Assembly (NCBI RefSeq): GCF_000019785.1
Contig: NC_010524.1
Location: 1,240,001 to 1,304,000, forward strand
From: Leptothrix cholodnii SP-6
GTDB taxonomy: Bacteria; Pseudomonadota; Gammaproteobacteria; Burkholderiales; Burkholderiaceae_C
Direction of reading: 5' to 3'
DNA length: 64,000 bases
Part shown: positions 22,395 through 31,885 of the stretch, piece after piece
How positions within the stretch are numbered: position 1 is the first letter of the stretch
Layout of the letters: every line of letters begins with the position of its first letter
Position numbers and translations under genes: made by a program
The notes under the pieces: model-generated
What the model saw: the letters and a program-made list of their open reading frames with translations, nothing else
Told to the model about the DNA's origin: nothing
The model's database searches: none

Positions 22395-22799
22395 GAGTTA
22401 TCTCCGTCGACGTGGCCTGGGGTTCTGGCCTCTGGCGGGCCCTGGCGGGGGCGGATTCTAGCCAGCCCGTTGCATCGCAACATGGACCGGCCGGCCCGCT
22501 GTGTCGCGCTGCCGCCAGGGATCCGGGTTTGACCGGTGCCGCAGCCCGACTCACAGCGGACCTCTTGCATGCACCGGAACCGGGCGCGATCGTGCATCGA
22601 GATCGACATCTTGCGCCGCCTCAAGTCGGGGCGAAAGACTCCGAAACCAGTGTGCGGGCGGTTCGTCGTCTGCGGCTCGATCGAGTCGCAAGCGGTCGTT
22701 CCGTTCCGAGTTTGCCGCTGGCTGGAGCACCGTGCACGCGCCGTGGTCGCGCGCCGGTCCGGCCGGGTGTCACGTCGATACAGATAGACCGGGTCCTGC
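22395..22799. other. Divergent gap between panB and an acetyltransferase gene
   Basis: These 405 bases contain no gene I can support. Open frames across it have no family resemblance. The panB promoter (leftward) and the acetyltransferase promoter (rightward) must lie here, but no good -35/-10 pair is visible. A small inverted repeat, GTTGC-ATC-GCAAC, occurs near 22468-22480. Confidence 0.4.
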
Positions 22800-24035
22800 A
22801 TGAACAACGATCTGAAAGCCATCCAGCGGGTCGCGCCGCAAGGGGTGAACGAGGCGAACCTGCAGCTTCGCTGCCTGCGGTTGCAGGATCTCGGGCCGGC
22901 CGAGATCGCCGCCTGGCGCGCGCTGGACGAACAGGCGCTGGAGCCCAATCCCTACCTGTCGCCGCAGTTCCTGCTGCCGGTGATGCGCCATCTCGACCCG
23001 AAAGGGCAGATCGTGCTGGCCGTGGTCGAGTCCGGCGACCCGCGGCGGCGGGAGCTGTGCGCGCTCGCGCCGTTGCTGTCGACCGAGGCCAGCCGCTACC
23101 TGCCGTTGACACACTGCCGCCTGCAGGCGTCGCTGCATTCCTTTCTCAACGGCGTGCTGGTGCGGCGCACGGATGCGCGGCGCCATCTCGAAGCCCTGGT
23201 CGATCAGGGGCGGCGCTACATGGGCCACGGCCTGGTGCTCGAGGCCTGCCGGGCCGACGGCCCGACCGACGCCCTGCTGCGGGAGATCGCCGCCGAGCGC
23301 GACATGCGCCGCGTCGAGGTCGAGGCCTATCTGCGCGCCGGCATGCGCCCGGCCGACATGGGCGAGGCCGACCTGGCCGCCCGCCTGCCGTCCAAGGCCA
23401 AGAAGCTGCGGTCCTGCATGAGGAAACTGGCGAAGTTCGGCGAGGTCGATTTCCGGGTGTGGCGCGGGGCAGCGATCACCGACGAGGTGATCGAACGCCA
23501 CCTCGCCCTCGAGCACATGGGCTGGAAGGGTGACAACGGCAGCTCGTTGCGCTCGCATCGCGCGCATGAAGACTTCTTCCGCGAGATGGCGCGTGGTTTT
23601 GCGGCCGACAATCGGGCCCTGTTCGCCGAGCTGTCGGTCGGCGGGCGGGTGATCGCGTCGAGCAGCAACCTGATCGCCGGCAACGTCGGTGCCGCGTTCA
23701 AGATCGGCTTCGACCCCGAGTTCGCCGCGATGGGCCCGGGCATCGTCTGCGAACTCGAGCTGATGCGCTGCGCCCCGACCGTGCTGGCCGACGTCGACCA
23801 TGTCGACAGCGGTTCGGTGGCCGGCTCCTACATCGAGGACCTGTGGCCGCTGCGGCGCCGGATGGCCGCGGTCTGCTACTCCACCTCGCCGGTGGGCAAC
23901 TTGGCGCTGCTGGCGGTGAGCCAGCTGCGCAGCATCAAGCGGCTCCTGCGTGACCCGCTGGCGGCGCCTGAAGCCGACGACGCGGTCGCCACCGAGGTGC
24001 GGGTGCCGGCCGCGCGGGGTGTCCTGCTGGACTGA
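22800..24035 (+). CDS. BioF2/CelD-like GNAT-fold acetyltransferase
   Basis: A 411-residue protein with the double GNAT arrangement of the BioF2-like (Acetyltransf_6) family, often linked to exopolysaccharide or lipid modification. Supporting sequences are EPNPYLSPQFLLPVMRHL near residues 45-62, a basic segment SKAKKLRSCMRKLAKFGEV, and LALEHMGWKGDNGSSL, which is typical of this family. Near the C-terminus VGAAFKIGFDPEFAAMGPG resembles the acyl-donor-binding part. No polysaccharide genes are next to it, so its substrate is unknown. The ATG at 22800 has a weak ribosome-binding site. Confidence 0.7.
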   Translation: MNNDLKAIQRVAPQGVNEANLQLRCLRLQDLGPAEIAAWRALDEQALEPNPYLSPQFLLPVMRHLDPKGQIVLAVVESGDPRRRELCALAPLLSTEASRYLPLTHCRLQASLHSFLNGVLVRRTDARRHLEALVDQGRRYMGHGLVLEACRADGPTDALLREIAAERDMRRVEVEAYLRAGMRPADMGEADLAARLPSKAKKLRSCMRKLAKFGEVDFRVWRGAAITDEVIERHLALEHMGWKGDNGSSLRSHRAHEDFFREMARGFAADNRALFAELSVGGRVIASSSNLIAGNVGAAFKIGFDPEFAAMGPGIVCELELMRCAPTVLADVDHVDSGSVAGSYIEDLWPLRRRMAAVCYSTSPVGNLALLAVSQLRSIKRLLRDPLAAPEADDAVATEVRVPAARGVLLD

Positions 24036-24066
24036 AACCGCCTTCTCGATCAGACCGTCGGACGGA

Positions 24067-24894
24067 TCAGACGATCTTCTCGCTGGCGTGGCCGATCTTC
24101 TTCATCGGATCGAACCGCTCGGATTCCACCATCAGCGGGTGCGTGGCGTCGCCGCCGTCCCAGCGCGGATCGTCGATGCCCTCGAACACCTCGCGCAGGC
24201 GCTGGCCCCAGGTGTTGTGGATCATCTGGAAATACGGGTTCTTGTCGTCGATGCAGACCACCTGGTCGGCGCTCAGCGAGTCGGCGCGATAGACCAGCAG
24301 GTCCAGCGGCAGGCCGACGCTGAGATTGGATTTCAGGGTCGAATCCATCGACACCAGCGCGCACTTGGCGGCCTCGTCGAGCGGGGTGTGCGGTGTCAGC
24401 ACGCGGTCGAGGATCGGCTTGCCGTACTTGCTCTCGCCGATCTGGAAGAAGCAGGTCTCGCGGGTCGCCTCGATGAAGTTGCCGGCCGAATAGACCAGGA
24501 ACAGCCGCATCGCCTCGCCGCCGATCTGGCCGCCGAGGATGAAGCTGGCGACGAAGTCGATGCCGGCGGCGCGCAGCGACGGGCCGTCCTGGTCGTGGAT
24601 GCGGCGCACCGCCGAGCCCAGCACGCGGGCGACGTCGAACATGCTCTTGGCGTTCCAGATCGAGATCGCCTCCTCGCCCTCGGCGCCGGGGATCTTCTCG
24701 ACCTGCAGGATCTCGCGCACCGACTGCGAGATGCTCAGGTTGCCGGCCGACAGCAGGCACATGAAGCGGTCGCCGGGCTTCTCGTAGACGATCATCTTGC
24801 GGAAGGTGCTGATGGCATCGAGCCCGGCGTTGGTGCGCGAATCGGACAGGAAAACCAGGCCGGCGTTGAGCCGCAGGCCGATGCAGTAGGTCAT
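24067..24894 (-). CDS. Anbu (betaproteobacterial proteasome homologue) peptidase
   Basis: A 275-residue Ntn-hydrolase of the Anbu type, a self-compartmentalising relative of HslV and proteasome beta subunits. After removal of the initiator Met, Thr1 is the nucleophile. Asp17 (in [11 protein letters not shown]) and Lys32 (in STFRKMIVY) fall exactly at the catalytic positions of the family. [23 protein letters not shown] sequence later in the protein ([20 protein letters not shown]) is also typical. The ATG overlaps the mutS stop by four bases (ATGA), so it is coupled to mutS. The transglutaminase, ATP-grasp and alpha-E genes that often accompany Anbu are not adjacent here. The open frame upstream inside mutS is shadow. 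Confidence 0.88.
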   Translation of the reverse strand: MTYCIGLRLNAGLVFLSDSRTNAGLDAISTFRKMIVYEKPGDRFMCLLSAGNLSISQSVREILQVEKIPGAEGEEAISIWNAKSMFDVARVLGSAVRRIHDQDGPSLRAAGIDFVASFILGGQIGGEAMRLFLVYSAGNFIEATRETCFFQIGESKYGKPILDRVLTPHTPLDEAAKCALVSMDSTLKSNLSVGLPLDLLVYRADSLSADQVVCIDDKNPYFQMIHNTWGQRLREVFEGIDDPRWDGGDATHPLMVESERFDPMKKIGHASEKIV

Positions 24895-27623
24895 GGTCGT
24901 GAAGGGGTGAAGGTGGATGGATCGGCCGCCGGCGCGATCGCCAGGGCCTTGAGTCGATAGAGTGCCGCCAGGGCCTCGCGCGGGCTCAGATTGTCGGGCT
25001 CGACGTCGGCCAGTGCATCGAGAACCGCTGCGTGCGCCGTGGCCTGCGGTGTCGAGACCGGCGTGAGCGCGATCGATATGGGTGCCGCGGCCTCGACCTC
25101 GGGACTGACATCGGGCCCGGCGAACAGGTCGATCTGCGCTTGGCCGGCACGCTGCTGGGCCTCCAGGCTGTCGAGCGCGTTGCGCGCCTGGCGCAGCACC
25201 GAGCCCGGCATGCCGGCCAGCCGCGCCACCTGCACGCCGTAGCTGCGGCTCGCCGGCCCGGCCTCGATCGCATGCAGGAAGACGATGTCGTCGCCGCTCT
25301 CTGCCGCCGACACGTGCATGTTGACGGCATGCCGGTGCCGGGCCGGGAACTCGGTCAGCTCGAAATAGTGCGTCGCGAACAGTGTGAAGCTCTTGTTGCG
25401 GTCGTGCAGGTGGCTGCCGATCGCGCCGGCCAGCGCCAGGCCGTCGAAGGTGCTGGTGCCGCGGCCGATCTCGTCCATCAGGACAAGTGAGTGCTCGCTC
25501 GCGCTGTGCAGGATGGCGCTGGCCTCGGTCATCTCGAGCATGAAGGTCGACTGCGCGTTGGCCAGGTCGTCGGCCGCGCCGATGCGGGTGTGGATGGCGT
25601 CGAGCGGGCCGAGCCGCGCGCGCGCCGCCGGCACGTACGAGCCGATCGCTGCCAGCAGCGCGATCACCGCCACCTGGCGCATGAAGGTGCTCTTGCCGCC
25701 CATGTTGGGGCCGGTCAGGATCACCATGCGGCGCGCCGAATCGAGCCGGCAGTCGTTGGCGATGAAGTTGCCGCCGCCGGTTTCCGCCAGCCGCGCCTCG
25801 ACCACCGGGTGGCGGCCCTGTTCGATGTCCAGGCACGGGTGGTTGACGAACTCGGGCGCGCACCAGTCGAGCGTGGCGGCGCGTTCGGCAAAGGCGGCCA
25901 GCGCGTCGAGGCTGGCGAGTGCGCGGCCCAGCTCGGACAGCGCGTTCAGGTGCGGCTGCAGCGCGTCGAGCAGCTGCTCGTAGAGCCACTTCTCGCGTGC
26001 CAGCGAACGCTCCTGCGCCGACAGCGCCTTGTCCTCGAAGGCCTTCAGCTCGGGCGTGATGTAGCGCTCGGCGTTCTTGAGCGTCTGGCGGCGCCGGTAG
26101 TCGAGCGGCACCTTGTCGACCTGACCCTGCGTGACTTCGATGTAGAAGCCGTGCACCTTGTTGTATTGCACCCGCAGGTTGGCGATGCCGGTGCGCTCGC
26201 GTTCGCGCGCCTCCAGGTCGAGCAGGAAGGCGTCGCAGTTGGTGGCGATGGCGCGCAGCTCGTCCAGGTCGGCGTCGAAGCCGGCCGCGATCACCCCGCC
26301 GTCACGCAGCAGCACGGCCGGTTCTTCGGCCACGGCGCGCTGCAGCAGCTCGGCGATCGAGGCGTCGGGTGTGAGTGCGGCGTGCAGGTCGGCCAGCAGC
26401 GGCGCGCCGTTCGGCACCTGGCCGCGCAGCGTCGGCAGGTGGGCGAGGGTTTCGCGCAGGCCGGCCAGTTCACGTGGGCGCACCTGGCGCAGCGCGGTGC
26501 GGGCGGTGATGCGCTGCACGTCGCTGACGTGGCGCAGCGCCTCGCGCAGCGGCTCGGCGGCGCGGGCGTCGAGCAGCGCGGCGATCGCGGCGTGGCGCTC
26601 GCGTGCCACCGTGCGCTCGCGCAGCGGGTGCGTCAGCCAGTGGCGCAGCAGCCGGCTGCCCATGCCGGTGCGACAGGTGTCGAGCAGCGACAGCAGCGTC
26701 GGCGCCGTCTCGCCGCGCAGGGTCTCGATCAGCTCGAGGTTGCGGTGCGTGGCCGGCGGCAGCTCCAGCAGGTCGGTGGCGCGCTCGACCGTCAGGCTGT
26801 TGACGTGCGAGAGCGCACGGCCCTGGGTGTGCTCGGCAAAGCTCAGCAGCGCGGCAGCGGCGGCGTGCGCGGCGCTCAGATCCTGCGCGTTGAAGCCCGA
26901 CAGGTGCGCCACCCGCAGCTGCTCGCGCAGCTTGCGCTCGCCCAGCGCGCTGTCGAACTGCCAGCCCGGCCGCGCGGTCAGCGGCGCGGCCAGCGCGCGC
27001 AGCGCGGCGGGCCGGCGCTGGCTGTCGATCTCGGCACTCACCAGCACCTCGGCCGGTGCCAGCCGCGCCAGCCAGGCGTCCAGTTCGCGCTCGCTGCATT
27101 CGCTCAGGCCGAGCTGGCCGCTGGCCAGCGCCAGCCACGCCAGACCATACAGCGGCGCACTCGCCGGGCCGGTCTGCGCGATCGCCAGCAGCCGGGTGTC
27201 CTCGCGCTCGGCCAGCAGCTCGGTGTCGGTGATCGTGCCGGGCGTGACCACCCGCACCACCTTGCGCTCGACCGGCCCCTTGCCGGCGCCGACCTCGCCC
27301 ACCTGCTCGGCGATCGCCACCGCCTGGCCGCGCTTGATCAGCTTGGCGAGGTAGCTTTCGAGCGCCTGCACCGGCACGCCCGCCATCACCACCGGCTCGC
27401 CGTTGCTCTGGCCGCGCGTGGTCAGCGTGATGTCGAGCAGGCGGTGCGCCAGGCGGGCGTCGTCGAAGAACACCTCGTAGAAGTCGCCCATCCGGTAGAA
27501 CACCAGCGTGTCCGGGAACTCGCGCTTGATCCGCAGGTACTGGGCCATCATCGGCGTGTGGCCGCTGAAGTCGTTGCTCCTGTCGGATTTCTCTTGATCC
27601 GACAACAACTTGGGTTCGTTCAC
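24891..27623 (-). CDS. mutS: DNA mismatch repair protein MutS
   Basis: MutS recognises base mismatches and small loops and recruits MutL. The protein has 910 residues. The mismatch-binding Phe-x-Glu is in [10 protein letters not shown] near the N-terminus. The ATPase carries Walker [14 protein letters not shown], Walker [17 protein letters not shown] and [12 protein letters not shown] variable C-terminal region precedes [12 protein letters not shown]. Its start follows an untranslated region with no strong visible promoter. The downstream Anbu gene overlaps its stop. Confidence 0.97.
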   Translation of the reverse strand: MNEPKLLSDQEKSDRSNDFSGHTPMMAQYLRIKREFPDTLVFYRMGDFYEVFFDDARLAHRLLDITLTTRGQSNGEPVVMAGVPVQALESYLAKLIKRGQAVAIAEQVGEVGAGKGPVERKVVRVVTPGTITDTELLAEREDTRLLAIAQTGPASAPLYGLAWLALASGQLGLSECSERELDAWLARLAPAEVLVSAEIDSQRRPAALRALAAPLTARPGWQFDSALGERKLREQLRVAHLSGFNAQDLSAAHAAAAALLSFAEHTQGRALSHVNSLTVERATDLLELPPATHRNLELIETLRGETAPTLLSLLDTCRTGMGSRLLRHWLTHPLRERTVARERHAAIAALLDARAAEPLREALRHVSDVQRITARTALRQVRPRELAGLRETLAHLPTLRGQVPNGAPLLADLHAALTPDASIAELLQRAVAEEPAVLLRDGGVIAAGFDADLDELRAIATNCDAFLLDLEARERERTGIANLRVQYNKVHGFYIEVTQGQVDKVPLDYRRRQTLKNAERYITPELKAFEDKALSAQERSLAREKWLYEQLLDALQPHLNALSELGRALASLDALAAFAERAATLDWCAPEFVNHPCLDIEQGRHPVVEARLAETGGGNFIANDCRLDSARRMVILTGPNMGGKSTFMRQVAVIALLAAIGSYVPAARARLGPLDAIHTRIGAADDLANAQSTFMLEMTEASAILHSASEHSLVLMDEIGRGTSTFDGLALAGAIGSHLHDRNKSFTLFATHYFELTEFPARHRHAVNMHVSAAESGDDIVFLHAIEAGPASRSYGVQVARLAGMPGSVLRQARNALDSLEAQQRAGQAQIDLFAGPDVSPEVEAAAPISIALTPVSTPQATAHAAVLDALADVEPDNLSPREALAALYRLKALAIAPAADPSTFTPSRP

Positions 27624-27941
27624 GGTGGCAGGGGAGTGCAGCCGGCTGCGCTCGGGCTGGAGCGCTGCTGCGGCTGTTGTGTGATTGACGTGTAGCGAGG
27701 GACGCCGCTACCGCGCACCGGGAGGTGGGCTCCCATCCTGAAAATCATACTTGACGAGCCGAGGGTGGCCCCCGCAGGCGGGCGACGCGGGGGCGGTGTC
27801 CAGCAGATCGATCCCTGGCCGTGTTGCACCAGATTTGTGCGTAGGGGTTCGGGATCTGGGTGCAGGATCAGGGTTTGCCCTGATTCGGGGCGCGAGAGTC
27901 TCTACAATTCGACACATTCATCTTGTTCTCCCGACATCCCC
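27624..27941. other. Divergent gap between mutS and a small gene, with GC-rich hairpin
   Basis: The 318 bases hold no supported gene. A strong inverted repeat, GCCCCCGC and GCGGGGGC, spans 27768-27794 with an 11-base loop. TACAAT at 27903-27908 is a -10-like box for the rightward small gene, though no -35 sits at the right distance. On the minus strand TATGAT (27749-27744) could be the -10 of mutS, again without a clear -35. Confidence 0.4.
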
Positions 27942-28160
27942 ATGACTGAAACCGTTTCATCGAACCTGGTCGTCACGGCCACCGTTCACGATGTTCTTCC
28001 CCGCCTCGGCTTGGCGTACCTGCGCGACGCGGGCGGTGCCATCTGGACCGTCACGCGCAGCACGCCCGGCACCGGTTTCGACGCGATCCGCATCGGCCAG
28101 TCGCTGAGCCTTCGCGTGGTCGATCACGGCGAGTTCTCGCTGGTTGGCCAATACGCCTGA
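27942..28160 (+). CDS. Small conserved-looking hypothetical protein
   Basis: A 72-residue protein of unknown function. Its sequence is balanced and protein-like (NLVVTATVHDVLPRLGLAYL, GGAIWTVTRSTPG, LSLRVVDHGEFSLVGQYA). It could form a small beta-barrel, with alternating hydrophobic strands and a central Trp, loosely reminiscent of OB-fold or cold-shock-like domains. The fold suggestion is inference only. The ATG at 27942 follows a -10-like TACAAT by 33 bases. The open frame upstream to 27765 is GC-rich without protein character. It stands alone between divergent mutS and the next membrane protein. Confidence 0.6.
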   Translation: MTETVSSNLVVTATVHDVLPRLGLAYLRDAGGAIWTVTRSTPGTGFDAIRIGQSLSLRVVDHGEFSLVGQYA

Positions 28161-28260
28161 CACCCACGCCTGAACCGACTGTCGAGGCGGCGCCACTTGT
28201 CGTGAGTCAAGCGCGCGGCGCGTGCCGGTGCGACGATGCCGTTGCACTGCCGGAGCCGCC

Positions 28261-29562
28261 TTGCTGAATGCCCAATCGCTTGCACTCGATCCCGTCGTCG
28301 CCGGGCTCGCCTCGGCCCTGGCGGTCGGCCTGCTGATCGGCCTGGAGCGCGGCTGGAGCGAGCGGCTGCGGGCCGAGGGCAGCCGGGTCGCAGGCCTGCG
28401 CACCTTCGGCCTGATCGGCTTGTTCGGTGGTGTCAGCGCCACCTTGCGGGGCGAGTTCGGCGCTGCCGTGCTGGTGGCCGGGCTGATCGGCCTGGCCGTG
28501 CTCGGCGCCGTCTCGTACCGTGAATGGGTGCGCGCCAGCGGCAGCCTCAGCGCCACCAGCACCATCGCCGCGCTGCTGACCTACGTGCTCGGCGCGCTGG
28601 CCGCGTCGGGTGCGCCGGCGCTGGCGGTCGGCGTGGCGGTGGTCGCCGCGGTGCTGCTCAACCTCAAGCCCACGCTGCACCGCTGGCTGCGCCTGATCGA
28701 GCACCGCGAGCTGAGCGCCGCGCTGCAGATGCTGGTGCTGTCGGTGGTCGTGCTGCCGCTGCTGCCCGATCGCGGCTTCGGCCCCTACGAGGCCTTGAAT
28801 CCCTACCGCATGTGGTGGGCGGTGGTGCTGGTGTCGGGGCTGTCGCTGGGCGGGGACATCGCCATGCGCTTCAGCGGGCCGCAGCGCGGCCTGATCTGGA
28901 CCGGCCTGCTCGGCGGCCTGGCCTCGTCGACCGCGGCCACGCTGGCCTTGTCGCGCCGTGTGCGCCAGGCGCCCGCGCATGTCGATGCCGCGGTCGCCGG
29001 CACCCTGGCAGCCTGTGGCGTGATGTTCATCCGCATGACGGTGATCGTGCTGACGCTGCAGCCGGCGCTCGGCACGAGCCTGACCGCGCCGCTGCTGGTG
29101 CCCGGCGGGGTGCTGCTCGCGCTCAGCGTCCTGCAGTGGCGGCGGCGCGAGCCGGCGCCGCCGGGTGCCGTCGCCAGCCCTGAAACCCCCGCCGCCGACG
29201 AGCCCGCGCCGTTCGACCTCGGCGTGGCGCTCGGCTTCGGCGCCTTTCTCGGCCTGATGGCGGTGCTGACCCGACTGGTGCACGACCTGTACGGCGCGCT
29301 CGGCCTGTACGGGCTGGCGGCGCTGTCGGGGCTGGCCGATGTCGATGCGATCCTGATCTCGATCACCCGCATGCATGCCGGCGACGGCGTGGCGACCACC
29401 GCCATCGTGCTGGCCGTCGGCCTGGCCGTGGGCTCGAACATGCTGGCCAAGGCCGGCATCGCCTGGGTGGTCGGCGGCGCGGCGATGGGCCGGCGCGTGC
29501 TGGCCGGCTACGGCGTGGCCGCGCTCGCGGGCGTGCTGGCCGCCGCCAGCCTGTCGGGCTGA
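28261..29562 (+). CDS. MgtC/DUF4010 family membrane protein
   Basis: A 433-residue polytopic inner-membrane protein. The N-terminal part (GLASALAVGLLIGLERGW, then GLRTFGLIGLFGG) is the MgtC/SapB-type module. The rest is DUF4010, with many hydrophobic helices and ending LADVDAILISITRMHAGDG and GSNMLAKAGIAWVVGG. The function is unknown; MgtC relatives are linked to magnesium stress and ATP synthase control, but this longer form need not share that. The start is uncertain: TTG at 28261 has GGAG five bases upstream and gives the natural N-terminus. A GTG at 28222 is possible. Confidence 0.8.
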   Translation: MLNAQSLALDPVVAGLASALAVGLLIGLERGWSERLRAEGSRVAGLRTFGLIGLFGGVSATLRGEFGAAVLVAGLIGLAVLGAVSYREWVRASGSLSATSTIAALLTYVLGALAASGAPALAVGVAVVAAVLLNLKPTLHRWLRLIEHRELSAALQMLVLSVVVLPLLPDRGFGPYEALNPYRMWWAVVLVSGLSLGGDIAMRFSGPQRGLIWTGLLGGLASSTAATLALSRRVRQAPAHVDAAVAGTLAACGVMFIRMTVIVLTLQPALGTSLTAPLLVPGGVLLALSVLQWRRREPAPPGAVASPETPAADEPAPFDLGVALGFGAFLGLMAVLTRLVHDLYGALGLYGLAALSGLADVDAILISITRMHAGDGVATTAIVLAVGLAVGSNMLAKAGIAWVVGGAAMGRRVLAGYGVAALAGVLAAASLSG

Positions 29563-29587
29563 TGCGCTGACCCGCTGATTGCGTCGA

Positions 29588-30094
29588 TCAGGCGGCTGCG
29601 TCGGCCGAATCTTCGGCGCCGTCACCCGGGCCGCCGTTGCGGTCCTGGCCCTCCACGTCGACCCGCTCCATGTTCTCCAGCATCTTGAGCAGGTAGTGCA
29701 GCGTGTGCGTGATGTCGTTGATCGAGAAGTCCGCCAGGATCTGCTCGTAGTACGTGTGGATCTTGGGCAGCGCCTGCACCAGCCAGACGTGCCGCCCCGA
29801 CTCGGTCATCGTGACCAGGCGCGAGCGGCGATCGCGCTCGTCGGGGGTGCTGACCAGGTGGCCGTCGCGCTCCATCCGGCTGATCAGCCCGGACAGGTTC
29901 TGCCGGCTCACCATCAGGTAGCGGGCCAGGTCGCCCACGCTCATGCCGCCCTCGGCCTGCGGGCGCGACAGCGCGCCCAGCACCGCCCACTGCTGCGTCG
30001 TCAGGCCTTCCGTCTCCACGGCGCGTGAGCCGGTTTTGTGCAACATGTTTGCACATTGATAGAGCCGAAAGAACAACCTGTTGGCGAGTTCCAT
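29588..30094 (-). CDS. badR: MarR family regulator, BadR-like, divergent from badH operon
   Basis: A 168-residue winged-helix regulator. The N-terminal dimerisation helix (LANRLFFRLYQCANMLH), the HTH (MSVGDLARYLMVSRQNLSGL) and the wing (DERDRRSRLVTMTESGR) are typical MarR. It is divergent from the cyclohexanecarboxylate operon, as BadR is from badHI in Rhodopseudomonas palustris. On that basis I infer that it represses the operon and is released by an alicyclic acyl-CoA; the ligand is unproven. The ATG at 30094 begins MELANRL; the frame extends to 30163 through a TTG but that is unlikely. A palindrome at 30037-30055 lies inside its coding start and could serve autoregulation. Confidence 0.85.
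   Translation of the reverse strand: MELANRLFFRLYQCANMLHKTGSRAVETEGLTTQQWAVLGALSRPQAEGGMSVGDLARYLMVSRQNLSGLISRMERDGHLVSTPDERDRRSRLVTMTESGRHVWLVQALPKIHTYYEQILADFSINDITHTLHYLLKMLENMERVDVEGQDRNGGPGDGAEDSADAAA
30037..30055. promoter_or_regulatory. Palindrome inside the 5' end of the marR-type gene
   Basis: TGTGCAA and TTGCACA are perfect 7-base inverted arms around CATGT, within codons about 14-20 of the MarR gene. The size and symmetry suit a MarR dimer site. It may be chance, since it is also coding. Confidence 0.4.
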
Positions 30095-30150
30095 CTTCGC
30101 TGCTGTGCCAGATTTACTAGGGTAATCCACGATATTTCCAGAGAAGACTG

Positions 30151-30166
30151 TTCTTGCAATCAAGAA
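30151..30166. promoter_or_regulatory. Palindrome overlapping the -35 box of the badH promoter
   Basis: TTCTTG and CAAGAA are perfect arms around CAAT. With a two-base bulge the match extends to AGACT and AGTCT (30145-30170). It covers the proposed -35 element of the operon promoter. Confidence 0.5.
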
Positions 30167-30182
30167 GTCTGAGACCTAATAT
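30154..30182 (+). promoter_or_regulatory. Candidate sigma-70 promoter of the badH operon
   Basis: TTGCAA (30154-30159) and TAATAT (30177-30182) are separated by exactly 17 bases, the optimum. Transcription would begin near 30189, leaving a leader of about 75 bases before badH. Each box matches the consensus at four of six positions. Confidence 0.55.
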
Positions 30183-30207
30183 ACGTAAACACATTGACGT
30201 ATGTGTT
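30181..30207. promoter_or_regulatory. Candidate MarR/BadR operator at the transcription start
   Basis: Two overlapping perfect inverted repeats lie just downstream of the -10 box: ATACGT-N10-ACGTAT (30181-30202) and AACACA-N8-TGTGTT (30188-30207). A further CATACGT half-site is at 30229-30235. A repressor bound here would cover the start of transcription. Confidence 0.55.
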
Positions 30208-30265
30208 CGGCGATTCGACGGACTGAAGCATACGTGAGCAACCTTCGCACTCGATGGAGAACCTG

Positions 30266-31033
30266 ATGCAGAAATTCGACAACAAGACCGTCATCGTCAC
30301 CGGTGGTGGTGGGGGCATCGGCGGCGCAACCTGCCGCCGTTTCGCGGCCGAGGGTGCCAAGGTCGCGGTGTTCGACCGCAACCTGGCCGCAGCCGAAGAC
30401 GTCGCCGCCGGCATCCGTGCCGCCGGTGGCCAGGCCCAGGCCTACGCCGCCGACATCACCGACCGCGCCAGCGTCGATGCCGCCGTGGCCGCCACCGAGG
30501 CGCAGCTCGGCCCGATCGCCGTGCTGGTCAACAACGCCGGCTGGGACGTCTTCAAGCCCTTCGTCAAGACCGAGCCGGCCGAGTGGGACCGCCTGATCGC
30601 CATCAACCTGACCGGCGCGCTGCACATGCACCACGCGGTGCTGCCGGGCATGGTCGAGCGCAAGTACGGCCGCATCGTCAACATCGCCTCCGACGCGGCA
30701 CGCGGCGGCTCGTCGGGCGAGGCGGTCTACGCGGCCTGCAAGGGCGGCCTGGTGGCGCTGTCCAAGACCCTGGCGCGCGAGCACGCCCGCCACGGCATCA
30801 CCGTCAACGTGGTCTGCCCCGGCCCGACCGACACCGCCTTGCTGGCCGGTGTGGCCGAAGGTGCACGTGACCCGGCCAAGCTGATCGAGGCCTTCCGCAG
30901 CGCCATCCCGCTGGGCCGCCTGGGCCAGCCCGACGACCTGGCCAGCGCGATCGCCTTCTTCGGCAGCGACGACGCCTCGTTCATCACCGGCCAGGTGATC
31001 AGCGTCTCCGGCGGCCTGACGATGCACGGCTGA
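30266..31033 (+). CDS. badH: 2-hydroxycyclohexanecarboxyl-CoA dehydrogenase
   Basis: An SDR of 255 residues, the length of BadH. BadH oxidises 2-hydroxycyclohexanecarboxyl-CoA to the 2-oxo compound with NAD+. The cofactor motif TGGGGGIG is at 12-19, NNAG near 89-92, and the catalytic set S142, Y155, K159 is intact. It ends with the usual VSGGLTMHG. The identification rests on similarity together with its partner badI directly downstream. The ATG at 30266 is preferred over 30254, because GGAG lies between them at correct spacing. It is the first gene of the operon. Confidence 0.88.
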   Translation: MQKFDNKTVIVTGGGGGIGGATCRRFAAEGAKVAVFDRNLAAAEDVAAGIRAAGGQAQAYAADITDRASVDAAVAATEAQLGPIAVLVNNAGWDVFKPFVKTEPAEWDRLIAINLTGALHMHHAVLPGMVERKYGRIVNIASDAARGGSSGEAVYAACKGGLVALSKTLAREHARHGITVNVVCPGPTDTALLAGVAEGARDPAKLIEAFRSAIPLGRLGQPDDLASAIAFFGSDDASFITGQVISVSGGLTMHG

Positions 31034-31077
31034 GCCGGCGTCGCTTCTTCTCCTCACCCGAATCAAGAGAGAACACC

Positions 31078-31866
31078 ATGACGGTCGAATTCGAAGACAT
31101 CCTGTACGAAGTCCGCAACACGGTTGCCTGGATCACGATCAATCGCCCCGAGAAGATGAACTCGTTTCGCGGCCAGACCTGCGACGAGATCATCAAGGCG
31201 CTGAACAAGGCCGGCTACGACAAGGGCGTCGGCGCCATCGTGCTGGCCGGCGCCGGCGACCGGGCCTTCTGCACCGGCGGCGACCAGTCGGCCCACAACG
31301 GCAACTACGACGGCCGCGGCACCATCGGCCTGCCGATGGAGGAACTGCACACCGCCATCCGCGACGTGCCCAAGCCGGTGATCGCACGGGTGCAGGGCTT
31401 CGCGATCGGCGGCGGCAACGTGCTGTGCACGATCTGCGACCTGACCATCGCCTCCGAGAAGGCCATCTTCGGCCAGGTCGGCCCGAAGATGGGCTCGGTC
31501 GATCCGGGCTACGGCACCGCCTTCCTGGCCCGCGTGGTCGGCGAGAAGAAGGCGCGCGAGATCTGGTACCTGAACCGCCGCTACAGCGGCGCCGAAGCCG
31601 TGGCCATGGGCCTGGCCAACATCTGCGTGCCGCACGACCAGCTCGACGCCGAAGTGCAGAAGTGGGGCGAGGAAATCGGCGAGCGCAGCCCCACCGCGAT
31701 CGCCATCGCCAAGCGCAGCTTCAACGCCGACACCGCGCACCAGAGCGGCATCGCCGGCCTCGGCATGTACGCGCTCAAGCTGTATTACGACACCGAGGAA
31801 TCGCGCGAGGGCGTCAATGCATTGAAGGACAAGCGCAAGCCTGACTTCCGCAAATTTGCCAAGTGA
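31078..31866 (+). CDS. badI: 2-ketocyclohexanecarboxyl-CoA hydrolase
   Basis: A 262-residue crotonase-fold enzyme that opens the alicyclic ring: 2-oxocyclohexanecarboxyl-CoA plus water gives pimeloyl-CoA. The sequence is very close to what I know of Rhodopseudomonas BadI: INRPEKMNSFRGQTCDEIIK, GAGDRAFCTGGDQSAHNGNY, and MGSVDPGYGTAFLARVVGEK. These are also shared with MenB, which runs the reverse type of ring chemistry; D142 in SVDPGYG matches a MenB active-site position. The C-terminus KLYYDTEESREGVNALKDKR is likewise diagnostic. It lies 44 bases after badH. Confidence 0.93.
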   Translation: MTVEFEDILYEVRNTVAWITINRPEKMNSFRGQTCDEIIKALNKAGYDKGVGAIVLAGAGDRAFCTGGDQSAHNGNYDGRGTIGLPMEELHTAIRDVPKPVIARVQGFAIGGGNVLCTICDLTIASEKAIFGQVGPKMGSVDPGYGTAFLARVVGEKKAREIWYLNRRYSGAEAVAMGLANICVPHDQLDAEVQKWGEEIGERSPTAIAIAKRSFNADTAHQSGIAGLGMYALKLYYDTEESREGVNALKDKRKPDFRKFAK

Positions 31867-31885
31867 GCCTTCAGGAGAAGCCGCG

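Noticed and set aside
22469..22799. Small genes in the panB upstream gap
   Set aside because: The open frames are Arg/Pro/Ala-rich in all phases with no ribosome-binding sites or family resemblance.
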